From contig QNYP01000083.1 of NCBI GenBank assembly GCA_003978675.1, positions 1 to 15,027 of the forward strand: a DNA stretch of 15,027 nt. Direction: 5' to 3'. Under the pieces are notes generated by a model. The model searched no databases and was not told where the DNA came from. It worked only from the letters and a program-made list of their open reading frames with translations. The translations under genes and the position numbers were made by a program. Shown here piece by piece: positions 1 to 6,740 of the stretch (within the stretch, counting starts at the first letter, position 1; every line of letters begins with the position of its first letter). This DNA is from Hydrogenothermus sp. Lineage in GTDB: Bacteria; Aquificota; Aquificia; Aquificales; Hydrogenothermaceae.

Positions 1-149
1 GAAAGTCCATTTAATCTAGCTGCAGCGTTAATCCTTTGTATCCAGAGTCTTCTAAATTCTCTTTTTCTTAGTCTTCTATCTCTATACTCATACTGTAAAG
101 ACCTTAAAATCTGTTCTTTTGCTCTTCTGTAAGAGCGGTGTTTTGCTCC
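1..149. repeat. Left-end fold-back: inverted copy of rplT internal sequence
   Basis: These bases are an exact reverse complement of 511-659, inside rplT, with no mismatch over 149 bases. Base 150 is the first mismatch against 510. The arms are separated by 361 bases that contain rpmI and the start of rplT. The outer arm runs exactly to the contig edge. In this position infC would normally lie upstream of rpmI, so native sequence has probably been replaced. Perfect identity, closeness of the arms and position at an end are typical of inverted chimeras from multiple displacement amplification or of an assembly fold-back. No real gene should be called here. Confidence 0.93.
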
Positions 150-211
150 TAAATTTTATTTTCCTAAGATTTTAACATTTTCAAACTAATTAAGTTAAGG
201 AGGTTTTTTTT
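150..211 (+). promoter_or_regulatory. rpmI leader with strong ribosome binding site
   Basis: This is AT-rich non-coding sequence between the fold-back junction and rpmI. A near-perfect Shine-Dalgarno AAGGAGGT lies at 197-204, seven bases before the ATG at 212, followed by a T-run. No clear promoter or terminator is visible. It is probably the native leader, or the end of the infC-rpmI intergenic gap, but the true upstream sequence is cut off by the chimeric junction at 149/150. Confidence 0.6.
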
Positions 212-415
212 ATGGCTAAAGTAAAAATGAAAACAAATAGAACTGCTGCAAAAAGGCTAAAAATTACTGCTAAAGGAAAGGTTAAATACTACAAAGGTGG
301 AGTTTCACACTACAGCACGAAAAAAACTAGCAAAAGAAAAAGACAGGGAAGAAAAGCTAAATATGCTCCAGAAACTATTGAACAAAAACTAAAGAAATTA
401 CTACCTTACGCATAA
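212..415 (+). CDS. rpmI: 50S ribosomal protein L35
   Basis: L35 is a small basic protein of the large ribosomal subunit. The product has 67 residues, close to the family's usual ~65. It opens with the family pattern MAKVKMKTNRTAAKRLK and is rich in Lys and Arg throughout, with the typical GKVKYYKGG segment and a C-terminal lysine-rich helix. The ATG at 212 has a strong Shine-Dalgarno (AAGGAGGT, 197-204). rplT follows after 26 bases with its own AAGGAGG, the conserved rpmI-rplT order. infC, usually just upstream, is missing because the contig ends in a fold-back. Identification is secure. Confidence 0.97.
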   Translation: MAKVKMKTNRTAAKRLKITAKGKVKYYKGGVSHYSTKKTSKRKRQGRKAKYAPETIEQKLKKLLPYA

Positions 416-441
416 GTAAAGCTGAAAAGGAGGAAAGATAA

Positions 442-696
442 ATGAGAGTAAAAGGGCCATCATCTAAGAAGCATAAAAAGAAAATTTTAAAACTTGCAAA
501 AGGATATTACGGAGCAAAACACCGCTCTTACAGAAGAGCAAAAGAACAGATTTTAAGGTCTTTACAGTATGAGTATAGAGATAGAAGACTAAGAAAAAGA
601 GAATTTAGAAGACTCTGGATACAAAGGATTAACGCTGCAGCTAGATTAAATGGACTTTCTTATAAATGGTCTAAAAAAAGCAGGTGTAGAGCTTGA
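442..696 (+). CDS. rplT: 50S ribosomal protein L20, frame-broken (N-terminal part)
   Basis: L20 binds 23S rRNA early in 50S assembly. Residues 1-74 match the family well: a basic N-terminal helix, AKGYYGAKHRSYRRAKEQ, then RDRRLRKREFRRLWIQRINAAARLNGLSY. The frame then fails. Family members continue S-(K/R)-F-(I/M)-N-G-L-K-K-A, whereas this frame reads KWSKKSRCRA and stops at 696, giving 84 residues instead of ~116-118. The correct C-terminus lies in another frame at 665-781. By family spacing, 11 bases are missing just after 659-663, probably lost between two TTAT copies. Since L20 is close to indispensable, a sequencing, amplification or assembly error is likelier than a true mutation. The break coincides with the base (659) that pairs with contig base 1. 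Confidence 0.9.
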   Translation: MRVKGPSSKKHKKKILKLAKGYYGAKHRSYRRAKEQILRSLQYEYRDRRLRKREFRRLWIQRINAAARLNGLSYKWSKKSRCRA

Positions 697-781
697 TAGA
701 AAAGTTTTAGCAGATATTGCTGTCCAAGATCCAGAAGGGTTTGCAAAATTAGTAGAAACTGCTAAAGCAGCACTTGCATAA
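665..781 (+). pseudogene. rplT: Out-of-frame C-terminal part of ribosomal protein L20
   Basis: This is the missing tail of L20. Read from 665 it encodes 38 residues beginning NGLKKAGVELDRKVLADIAV and ending AKAALA, followed by TAA at 779-781. That is the standard L20 C-terminus. Joined to residues 1-74 of the upstream frame plus about four lost residues, it gives a normal protein of about 116 residues. It has no start codon of its own and should be merged with rplT if the 11-base loss is corrected. Confidence 0.9.
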
Positions 782-804
782 AACTCTTTTGAGGGAGTTT
801 TCAG

Positions 805-1839
805 GTGGAACTGCAGGAAAAGTTAAAAGCTTTAAAAGAAGAATATAAAAAGCTTATAGAAGAAGCTAAAGATCTTCAGATATTACAGAAGTTAAAAGCT
901 GAAATTATAGGTAAGAAGGGAGAAATTACTAAAGTTCTAAAAAGCTTAAAAGAAGTTCCACCTGAAAAAAGAAAGGAAATAGGAAAACTTGCCAACGAAA
1001 TAAAGGAATTTTTTGAAGAGTTTATTAAAGCTAAAGAACAGGAAATTAAAGAGAAGTTATTAGAAAAAGAGTTAAAAAAATCCAAGGTAGATATAACCCT
1101 TCCACCTTCGTGGATACAGTCTGGAACTTCTCATGTTGTAAAAAGAACTTTAAAAGAAATCACAGATATATTTGCCTATATAGGCTTTAAGATAGAAGAA
1201 GGTCCAGAGGTAGAAAAAGAAGAGTATAACTTTGATATGCTTAATATTCCTAAAGACCATCCTGCTAGAGATATGCAGGATACTTTCTTTATAAATAAAG
1301 AAGGATATGTTTTAAGAACCCATACTTCACCAGTTCAAATAAGGGCAATGCTAAAGAGAAAACCTCCAATAGCAATTGTTGCCCCTGGTAGAGTTTACAG
1401 AAAAGATGCAGACCCAACCCACTCACCTATGTTTCATCAGATAGAAGGTTTGTTTGTAGATGAAAATGTAAGTTTCAAACATTTAAAAGGAACATTAAAA
1501 ACATTCCTTGAGGCAGTTTTTGGAAAAAATATTCCAATTAGACTTAGACCTAGTTATTTTCCATTTACAGAACCTTCTGTTGAGGTAGACATAGGTTGCA
1601 CAGTTTGTAAAGGTGAAGGTTGTAGAGTTTGTAAAGGAACTGGCTGGCTTGAGATACTTGGAGCTGGTATGGTTGACCCTAATGTATTTAAAGCAGTTGG
1701 AATTGATCCTGAAAAGTACTCAGGTTTTGCATTTGGGCTTGGTATAGAAAGAATTACAATGCTGAAGTACCAGATTCCAGATATAAGACTGCTATTTACA
1801 AATGACTTAAGATTTAACTCACAATTTACAGGCTTTTAG
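805..1839 (+). CDS. pheS: Phenylalanine-tRNA ligase alpha subunit
   Basis: PheS is the catalytic subunit of the cytoplasmic alpha2-beta2 synthetase that charges tRNA-Phe. The 344-residue product has the usual length. Residues 1-95 form the N-terminal coiled coil that contacts tRNA. The class II core shows THTSPVQIR near 172, the motif 2 region DPTHSPMFHQIEG at 203-215 and motif 3 GLGIER at 311-316. An insertion at 265-276 carries two CxxC pairs (C265/C268 and C273/C276), a zinc-ribbon-like variant seen in many non-enterobacterial PheS proteins. The start is GTG at 805, supported by GAGGGAG at 791-797. A small inverted repeat (AAACTC at 781-786, GAGTTT at 795-800) surrounds this ribosome binding site. 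pheT follows after nine bases. Confidence 0.97.
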   Translation: MELQEKLKALKEEYKKLIEEAKDLQILQKLKAEIIGKKGEITKVLKSLKEVPPEKRKEIGKLANEIKEFFEEFIKAKEQEIKEKLLEKELKKSKVDITLPPSWIQSGTSHVVKRTLKEITDIFAYIGFKIEEGPEVEKEEYNFDMLNIPKDHPARDMQDTFFINKEGYVLRTHTSPVQIRAMLKRKPPIAIVAPGRVYRKDADPTHSPMFHQIEGLFVDENVSFKHLKGTLKTFLEAVFGKNIPIRLRPSYFPFTEPSVEVDIGCTVCKGEGCRVCKGTGWLEILGAGMVDPNVFKAVGIDPEKYSGFAFGLGIERITMLKYQIPDIRLLFTNDLRFNSQFTGF

Positions 1840-1848
1840 AGGTAAGAA

Positions 1849-4254
1849 ATGAAGGCTCCTTATAGTTGGATAAAAGAGTTTATAGATATAGATGAGCATC
1901 CAACAATAATAGCAGAAAGGCTTAATGAAACAGGATTAGAAACTACAGTTTATAAATTTGGTGAATATATAGAGAACATTATTACCGTTAAAGTTTTATC
2001 TGTAGAAAAACACCCAGAAAGAGATAAACTGTTTATTTGTAAAGCCACAGATGGTAATAATGAATATCAGGTAATAACAGGAGCTAATAATGTAGTTGCA
2101 GGGCAGGTTGTAATTCTTGCAAAAGAAGGGGCCATAATAAAAGGAAACCTCATAAAGCCTGTAAAATTTGGTTCATTTATTTCTCAAGGAATGTTTTTAT
2201 CACTAGAGGAGCTCGGATTAGAAGAAAGTAGTGAAGGAATATTTTTACTTGGAGAAGACACCCCTATTGGTGAAAATGCATCAAAACTACTTGGACTTGG
2301 TGAAGACTGGATATTTGAGATAGAAATTACTCCAAATAGAGCGGATGCACTTAGTGTTAAAGGTTTATCTAGGGAAATAGGGGCTGTTTTTGGTATAAAA
2401 AGAAAAGATACAAAACCAGCAATTGAGATTTTAAACAAGATATCACCTGAGATAGAAGTAATATCAAACAAAGTAAACAGATACAGAGGGGTTATTATTA
2501 AAAATGTTTCTGTTAAACAATCACCTTTAGATATCCAGTTAAAACTTATCAAGGCTGGACAATCTGTTATAAATAATGTTGTAGACATTACAAACTACAT
2601 ATTATTACAAGAAGGGCAACCTTTACATGCATTTGATTTAGACAAGATTAAAGGTAAAGTAATTGCCAGAAACGCCAAAGATGGTGAAAAGTTTTTAGCT
2701 TTAGAAGGGAATGAATATGAGCTAAAAGAAACAGATATTGTTATTGCAGATGAGGAGAAGATACTGGCTCTCGGTGGTATTATAGGAGGTGATAGCTCAA
2801 AAGTTGACGAAAACACCAAAAATATCCTTTTAGAAGCAGCTAATTTTGACCCTACTTCTGTTAGAAAAACCGCAAAAAGATTAGCAATACAAACGGAAAG
2901 CTCATACAGATTTGAAAGGGGAGTTGATATAGAAAGTCTTCCTGAAGCTCAAAACAAAGCAGTGGAGCTAATACTTAAACTAGCAGGTGGAAAAGCTGTT
3001 GGAGAAAAGGATATATATCAAAACAAATACCAGCCAAAAGAAATAGTTTTAAGAGAAAAAACTATTTACAGAATTTTAGGCGAAAAGCTAAGCGCAAAAA
3101 CTGCAGGGGAAATTTTAAACAGACTGGAAATCCCAAGTGAAGTTCAGGAAGATAAAGTAATCTCAAAAATCCCTGCATTTAGAGCATACGATTTAGAAAG
3201 GGAAATAGATTTAGTAGAGGAAGTAGGAAGAATACATGGATTAAACAATTTAGAAGAAGAATTTCCTGCAGTATCAACTAAAGGCTTTGAAAAACCTATC
3301 TGGTATGAGTTTGAAAATCTAACAAGGCAGTTTTTTATTTCTAATGGTCTAAATGAAGTTTTAACTTACACATTCGTTGGAGAAGAAATTTACAATACTT
3401 TAGAGCTAGAAGTTCCTTCTATAAGGATTGTTAACTACATACTTAAATCCCAAAGTATTATGAGGGACAACCTAGCAGTATCTTTAGTCCAAACATTTCA
3501 AGAAAACATTAGACATCAAATTAAAGATATTGCTATTTTTGAGGTATCATCGGTATTCTTTGAAGAATATGAAGAAATTAGAGCAGGATTTTTAGTATCA
3601 GGAAAAATTGTTGATGGATACAATTACACAAAGTTTGACAAAAGTTTTTCTACTAAACAGGAATGGGACTTCTTAAAAGTAAAGGGATTAATCTATAGTT
3701 ATCTAAGATTTCTAGGCTTTGAAAATGTATCAGTTAAAGAAATTGATAAACCTTATCTAAACAAGTACGAGTCTGCATCTGTTTATGTAAATGGTAATGA
3801 AGTAGGATACTTTGGTAAAATTTATCCTAAAAAAGCAGAGAAGCTAAAAATCCCTAAAAACACCTACATTTGTGAACTTAAGTTAAAACCAGTATCAAGA
3901 ACTTTAGAAGATATAGGAAAAGAGGATTATATTTTTAACATTTACAAAAATAAGCAAATAAAAGTATTCGCACCAATACCTAAATTTCCAAGTGTTAAAA
4001 GAGACCTTGCTTTTGAAGTTGATGAAAACTTTGAAACAGGTAAATTGCTAGAGGCTATAAAGCTATCTTGCAAATTTGCAAAAAAGGTTAAATTATTTGA
4101 TGTTTATTACTTAGACAGTAGTAAAAAAAGTATTGCTGTTTCTGTTGAATTTAATGCTGATGATAGAAACCTATCAGATGAAGAAGTTAATGAAATCGTT
4201 GAAAAATTAGTTGAAGATTTAACTAAAACTTTAAATGTAAAACTTAGAACTTAA
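1849..4254 (+). CDS. pheT: Phenylalanine-tRNA ligase beta subunit
   Basis: PheT is the partner of PheS. It holds the editing site that hydrolyses Tyr-tRNA-Phe and the tRNA anticodon-binding parts. The 801-residue product has full family length. In order: an N-terminal segment (MKAPYSWIKEFIDI), an EMAP-type tRNA-binding OB fold around 40-150 (VEKHPERDKLFICK), the B3/B4 editing region around 210-375 (NNVVDITNYILLQEGQPLHAFD), the B5 domain, the catalytic-like core, and a C-terminal ferredoxin-like anticodon-binding domain (PIPKFPSVKRDLAFEVDE to the end). The ATG at 1849 is preceded by GAGGTAA. The TAA stop at 4252-4254 touches the first base of the outer stem that encloses the downstream structured RNA. 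The gene looks intact. Confidence 0.97.
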   Translation: MKAPYSWIKEFIDIDEHPTIIAERLNETGLETTVYKFGEYIENIITVKVLSVEKHPERDKLFICKATDGNNEYQVITGANNVVAGQVVILAKEGAIIKGNLIKPVKFGSFISQGMFLSLEELGLEESSEGIFLLGEDTPIGENASKLLGLGEDWIFEIEITPNRADALSVKGLSREIGAVFGIKRKDTKPAIEILNKISPEIEVISNKVNRYRGVIIKNVSVKQSPLDIQLKLIKAGQSVINNVVDITNYILLQEGQPLHAFDLDKIKGKVIARNAKDGEKFLALEGNEYELKETDIVIADEEKILALGGIIGGDSSKVDENTKNILLEAANFDPTSVRKTAKRLAIQTESSYRFERGVDIESLPEAQNKAVELILKLAGGKAVGEKDIYQNKYQPKEIVLREKTIYRILGEKLSAKTAGEILNRLEIPSEVQEDKVISKIPAFRAYDLEREIDLVEEVGRIHGLNNLEEEFPAVSTKGFEKPIWYEFENLTRQFFISNGLNEVLTYTFVGEEIYNTLELEVPSIRIVNYILKSQSIMRDNLAVSLVQTFQENIRHQIKDIAIFEVSSVFFEEYEEIRAGFLVSGKIVDGYNYTKFDKSFSTKQEWDFLKVKGLIYSYLRFLGFENVSVKEIDKPYLNKYESASVYVNGNEVGYFGKIYPKKAEKLKIPKNTYICELKLKPVSRTLEDIGKEDYIFNIYKNKQIKVFAPIPKFPSVKRDLAFEVDENFETGKLLEAIKLSCKFAKKVKLFDVYYLDSSKKSIAVSVEFNADDRNLSDEEVNEIVEKLVEDLTKTLNVKLRT

Positions 4255-4269
4255 ATGGAAGGCAAAACG

Positions 4270-4298
4270 CGGACAATGATTATTGATATATATAGATT
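4270..4298 (+). promoter_or_regulatory. Possible promoter for the structured RNA
   Basis: CGGACA at 4270-4275 and TAGATT at 4293-4298 are 17 bases apart and resemble weak -35 and -10 boxes. A start around 4304-4306 would place the 5' end just before the 13-base-pair inner stem and give a transcript of ~175-185 bases, the usual length of 6S RNA. The boxes match the consensus only partly and AT-rich sequence yields such matches by chance. Confidence 0.35.
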
Positions 4299-4301
4299 TT
4301 T

Positions 4302-4478
4302 AAAAATTAGCCTGCGAGGTGCGATAGGGATGTCCTAAATTTTCTGGGCTATGCCAACAGAAAAGGGAGCCCTACATTCCGCTCACTGCGATTAGCAGTG
4401 CCGGTGCGGGCACCCACCTTGTATATATGTCCCCAGAAATAGGGGATAAATCCCGTCGGCCTCGCGGGTTAAAGAATG
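4302..4478 (+). ncRNA. ssrS: Structured RNA, probable 6S RNA
   Basis: A GC-rich island in an AT-rich thermophile marks a structured RNA. It folds as a long rod. UUAGCCUGCGAGG (4307-4319) pairs with CCUCGCGGGUUAA (4460-4472). GGGAU (4327-4331) pairs with AUCCC (4450-4454). UUUCUGGG (4341-4348) pairs with CCCAGAAA (4432-4439). The apical part holds hairpins CACUGC/GCAGUG (4384-4400) and GGUG/CACC (4403-4414). 6S RNA mimics an open promoter and binds the housekeeping RNA polymerase. Rod shape, length, the GGTGCGGGCACCCACCTT stretch, and above all position directly upstream of the 5-formyltetrahydrofolate cyclo-ligase gene (the ssrS-ygfA order of many proteobacteria) support 6S. Signature motifs of SRP RNA (GGAA loop with AGCAG), tmRNA (GGTTCGATTCC) and RNase P RNA (GAGGAAAGTC) are absent. 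Exact ends are uncertain. Confidence 0.68.
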
Positions 4479-4510
4479 CCGCGGCCTTCCATTGAGTAAT
4501 GGGAGGTCAT

Positions 4511-5065
4511 ATGAAAGAAAGAATAAGGAAAAGTATTTTAGATATAAGAAGTTATTATAATAAAGTAGAGGAAGATAGTAATAAAATTATCCAAAGAATC
4601 AAAAATCTTCCTCTAGTTTTGGATAAAAATTCATTTCTTTTTTATTATCCACATAAAAATGAAGTTAACCTCCTCCCATTACTCAATGAGTTTCAACGAT
4701 TAGGTAAAACTGTTCTTTTACCAAAAGTTGAAGGGAATTTTATCATCCCTGTTATTGTAAAAGATTTACAGGATTTGAAAAAAGGGAAGTTTTCTATTCC
4801 TGAACCAAAAGGTGAAGTTTATCCAGAGGAAAAAATTGATGTTGTATTTGTCCCAGCAGTAGCATTTGATAGGAATGGATATAGAATAGGCTATGGAAAA
4901 GGATATTATGACAGGTTCTTAGGAATGACGAAAGGTATAAAAATAGGAGTTGCTTATGATTTCCAAGTTGTAGATGAAATACCATTTGAAGAGCATGATG
5001 TCCCTGTAGATTTGGTTATTACTCCAACACAAATAATAACAGCAAAAGGAGGAAAAGATGATTGA
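4511..5065 (+). CDS. fau: 5-formyltetrahydrofolate cyclo-ligase
   Basis: This enzyme uses ATP to convert 5-formyltetrahydrofolate to 5,10-methenyltetrahydrofolate in the cytoplasm, recycling a dead-end folate. I take the ATG at 4511 (184 residues) instead of the in-frame ATG at 4499, because GGGAGG at 4501-4506 is a proper ribosome binding site for 4511 and would lie inside the coding part of the longer version. The N-terminus IRKSILDIRSYY, the FVPAVAFDRNGYR segment and the family signature GYGKGYYDRFL (residues 127-137) are clear. The gene follows a probable 6S RNA, as ygfA does in Escherichia coli, and its stop overlaps the rny start by eight bases, implying translational coupling. Confidence 0.93.
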   Translation: MKERIRKSILDIRSYYNKVEEDSNKIIQRIKNLPLVLDKNSFLFYYPHKNEVNLLPLLNEFQRLGKTVLLPKVEGNFIIPVIVKDLQDLKKGKFSIPEPKGEVYPEEKIDVVFVPAVAFDRNGYRIGYGKGYYDRFLGMTKGIKIGVAYDFQVVDEIPFEEHDVPVDLVITPTQIITAKGGKDD

Positions 5066-6719
5066 AATAATAATAGGAATATCAGCTTTAGCAGTAGGTG
5101 GTGCTACTGGATTTATAGGATGCAAAATGACTTTAGGAAAGCAAATAGAAGAAAAAGAAAGAAAAGCACAAGAAATTATTTCACAAAAAGAACAAATTGA
5201 GAAACAAGCAAAGGAAAAAGCTAGAGAAATTATAGAAAATGCTAAAAAAGAAGCTAAACTTGAAGCTAGCCAAATCATTAGAGAAGCAGAAGACCTGAAG
5301 AAACAACAGGAGTTAATTATAGAAAAACAAGTTTTAGAAAGAAAAAAACAACTTGAAGAAGAACTAAAGAAAGAAAGAGAAGAACTTCAAAATTTAGAAA
5401 AAACATTAATTGCGAAAGAAGCACAACTTGAAAAAAGAATTGCAAGGGTAGAGCATAAAGAGGAAGAACTAGATAGGAAGTGGGAAGAAGTAAAGAAACT
5501 TGAAGAGGAAATAAAAGCTATCCAAAAAGAAATAGAAGAAAAAGAAGCAAAATTAAAAGCTGCAGAAGAAAGATACGAACTTGAACTTCAAAGAATTGCT
5601 TCTATGACAAAAGAAGAAGCAAAAGCAGAGCTAATGAGAAGGGTAGAAGAAGAAGCAAAACTTGAAGCAGCAAAACTTATGAAGGAAATAGAAGAAGAAG
5701 CTCAAAAAGAAGCTGAAAGAAAGGCAAAATGGAATTTAGTTACTACAATACAAAGACTGGCTCCAGAGGTAACCACATCTTATACAGTTTCAGTTGTTGA
5801 CCTTCCAAGTAATGATTTAAAAGGTAGAATAATAGGAAGGGAAGGAAGGAACATTAGAGCATTTGAACTTGCAACAGGGGTTGACCTTATAATTGATGAT
5901 ACTCCAGATATAGTAACTATTTCTTCGTTTGACCCATTAAGAAGAGAAATTGCAAAAGAGGCACTAGAAAGATTAATAGCTGATGGAAGAATACATCCAG
6001 GAAGAATTGAAGAAGTTGTTGAAAAAGTCAGAGAAGAAATGGACGAACATATTAGAAAACTTGGTGAAGAAACATGCCTTGAGCTTGGATTCACAGATGT
6101 TCATCCTGAACTTTACTACTACATAGGAAAGCTAAACTATAGAACTTCTTACACTCAAAACGTTTTACTTCATACAAAAGAAGTGGCATATTTAGCAGGA
6201 ATGATGGCAGCTGAACTTGGGTTAGATGAAAAAATGGCAAGAAGAGGAGGTTTAATGCATGATATTGGGAAATCTATTTCTCATGAAGTGGGAGGAGCTC
6301 ACTCTAAGATAGGGGCAGAACTTGCTAAAAGATACGGAGAACCTGACGAGGTAATAAATGCAATTCTTTACCATCATAATGACGAACCTGCAAGATATCC
6401 AGAAGCAGTTTTAGTAGCAGCAGCAGATGCATTATCAGCAGCAAGACCAGGAGCAAGAAGGGAAGCATTACAGTCTTATATAAATAGATTAGAAAAAATA
6501 GAAGCAATAGTTAACTCTTTTGAAAATGTAGAAAAATCCTTTGCGATACAGGCAGGTAGAGAAGTTAGAGTTATTGTAAATGCAGAAAAACTGTCTGACG
6601 AAGAAGCTTACATGTTAACTAAAGAAATAGCTAAAAGAATAGAAAAAGAAGTAGAATTTCCAGGACAAATAAAAGTAACTACAATTAGAGAGTCAAGATT
6701 TGTTGAAGTTGCTAAATAA
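5058..6719 (+). CDS. rny: Ribonuclease Y
   Basis: RNase Y is a membrane-anchored endoribonuclease that starts mRNA decay in bacteria lacking RNase E. The 553-residue product has the full architecture: a single N-terminal membrane helix (residues 2-22), a long charged coiled coil (about 28-220), a KH RNA-binding domain with GRIIGREGRNIR at 256-267, and an HD domain with H372, HD at 401-402, HH at 439-440 and D457 as the metal-binding residues. The start at 5058 overlaps the fau stop by eight bases and uses AAAGGAGG at 5045-5052. Next downstream is amt and then ymdB. In Bacillus and many others rny and ymdB are adjacent, so amt interrupts a familiar pair. Confidence 0.97.
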   Translation: MIEIIIGISALAVGGATGFIGCKMTLGKQIEEKERKAQEIISQKEQIEKQAKEKAREIIENAKKEAKLEASQIIREAEDLKKQQELIIEKQVLERKKQLEEELKKEREELQNLEKTLIAKEAQLEKRIARVEHKEEELDRKWEEVKKLEEEIKAIQKEIEEKEAKLKAAEERYELELQRIASMTKEEAKAELMRRVEEEAKLEAAKLMKEIEEEAQKEAERKAKWNLVTTIQRLAPEVTTSYTVSVVDLPSNDLKGRIIGREGRNIRAFELATGVDLIIDDTPDIVTISSFDPLRREIAKEALERLIADGRIHPGRIEEVVEKVREEMDEHIRKLGEETCLELGFTDVHPELYYYIGKLNYRTSYTQNVLLHTKEVAYLAGMMAAELGLDEKMARRGGLMHDIGKSISHEVGGAHSKIGAELAKRYGEPDEVINAILYHHNDEPARYPEAVLVAAADALSAARPGARREALQSYINRLEKIEAIVNSFENVEKSFAIQAGREVRVIVNAEKLSDEEAYMLTKEIAKRIEKEVEFPGQIKVTTIRESRFVEVAK

Positions 6720-6740
6720 AAAAATTAAGGAGAGGTAGCC

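Larger units (their letters stand above)
4254..4493 (+). other. Long closing stem enclosing the structured RNA
   Basis: AATGGAAGGC at 4254-4263 is exactly complementary to GCCTTCCATT at 4484-4493. CGCGG at 4268-4272 pairs with CCGCG at 4479-4483. The two helices are contiguous on the 3' side and separated by a four-A bulge on the 5' side, giving 15 base pairs around the RNA core. Inside lies a lopsided loop, 34 AU-rich bases on the left (4273-4306) against six on the right. The stem begins on the last base of the pheT stop codon and ends 17 bases before the fau start. It may be a processing stem of a longer precursor read through from pheT. That role is inference. Confidence 0.6.

Noticed and set aside
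781..800. Hairpin AAACTC/GAGTTT before pheS as a terminator
   Set aside because: The stem is only six base pairs and it contains the pheS ribosome binding site; readthrough into pheS looks more likely than termination.
876..1085. Minus-strand reading frames inside pheS, pheT, rny and amt
   Set aside because: They are shadows of strongly supported genes, with low-complexity Ser/Phe/Leu composition and no ribosome binding sites.
4255..4338. A 27-codon reading frame starting ATG directly after the pheT stop (MEGKTRTMIIDIYRFLK and on)
   Set aside because: It has no ribosome binding site of its own, lies across the paired strands of the structured RNA, and shows no recognisable protein features.
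4255..4498. SRP RNA, tmRNA or RNase P RNA
   Set aside because: The SRP GGAA tetraloop motif, the tmRNA T-arm sequence and the RNase P GAGGAAAGTC motif are all absent on both strands.
4499..4510. Upstream in-frame ATG for fau at 4499
   Set aside because: The ribosome binding site GGGAGG would lie inside the added codons, and the family start fits the ATG at 4511.
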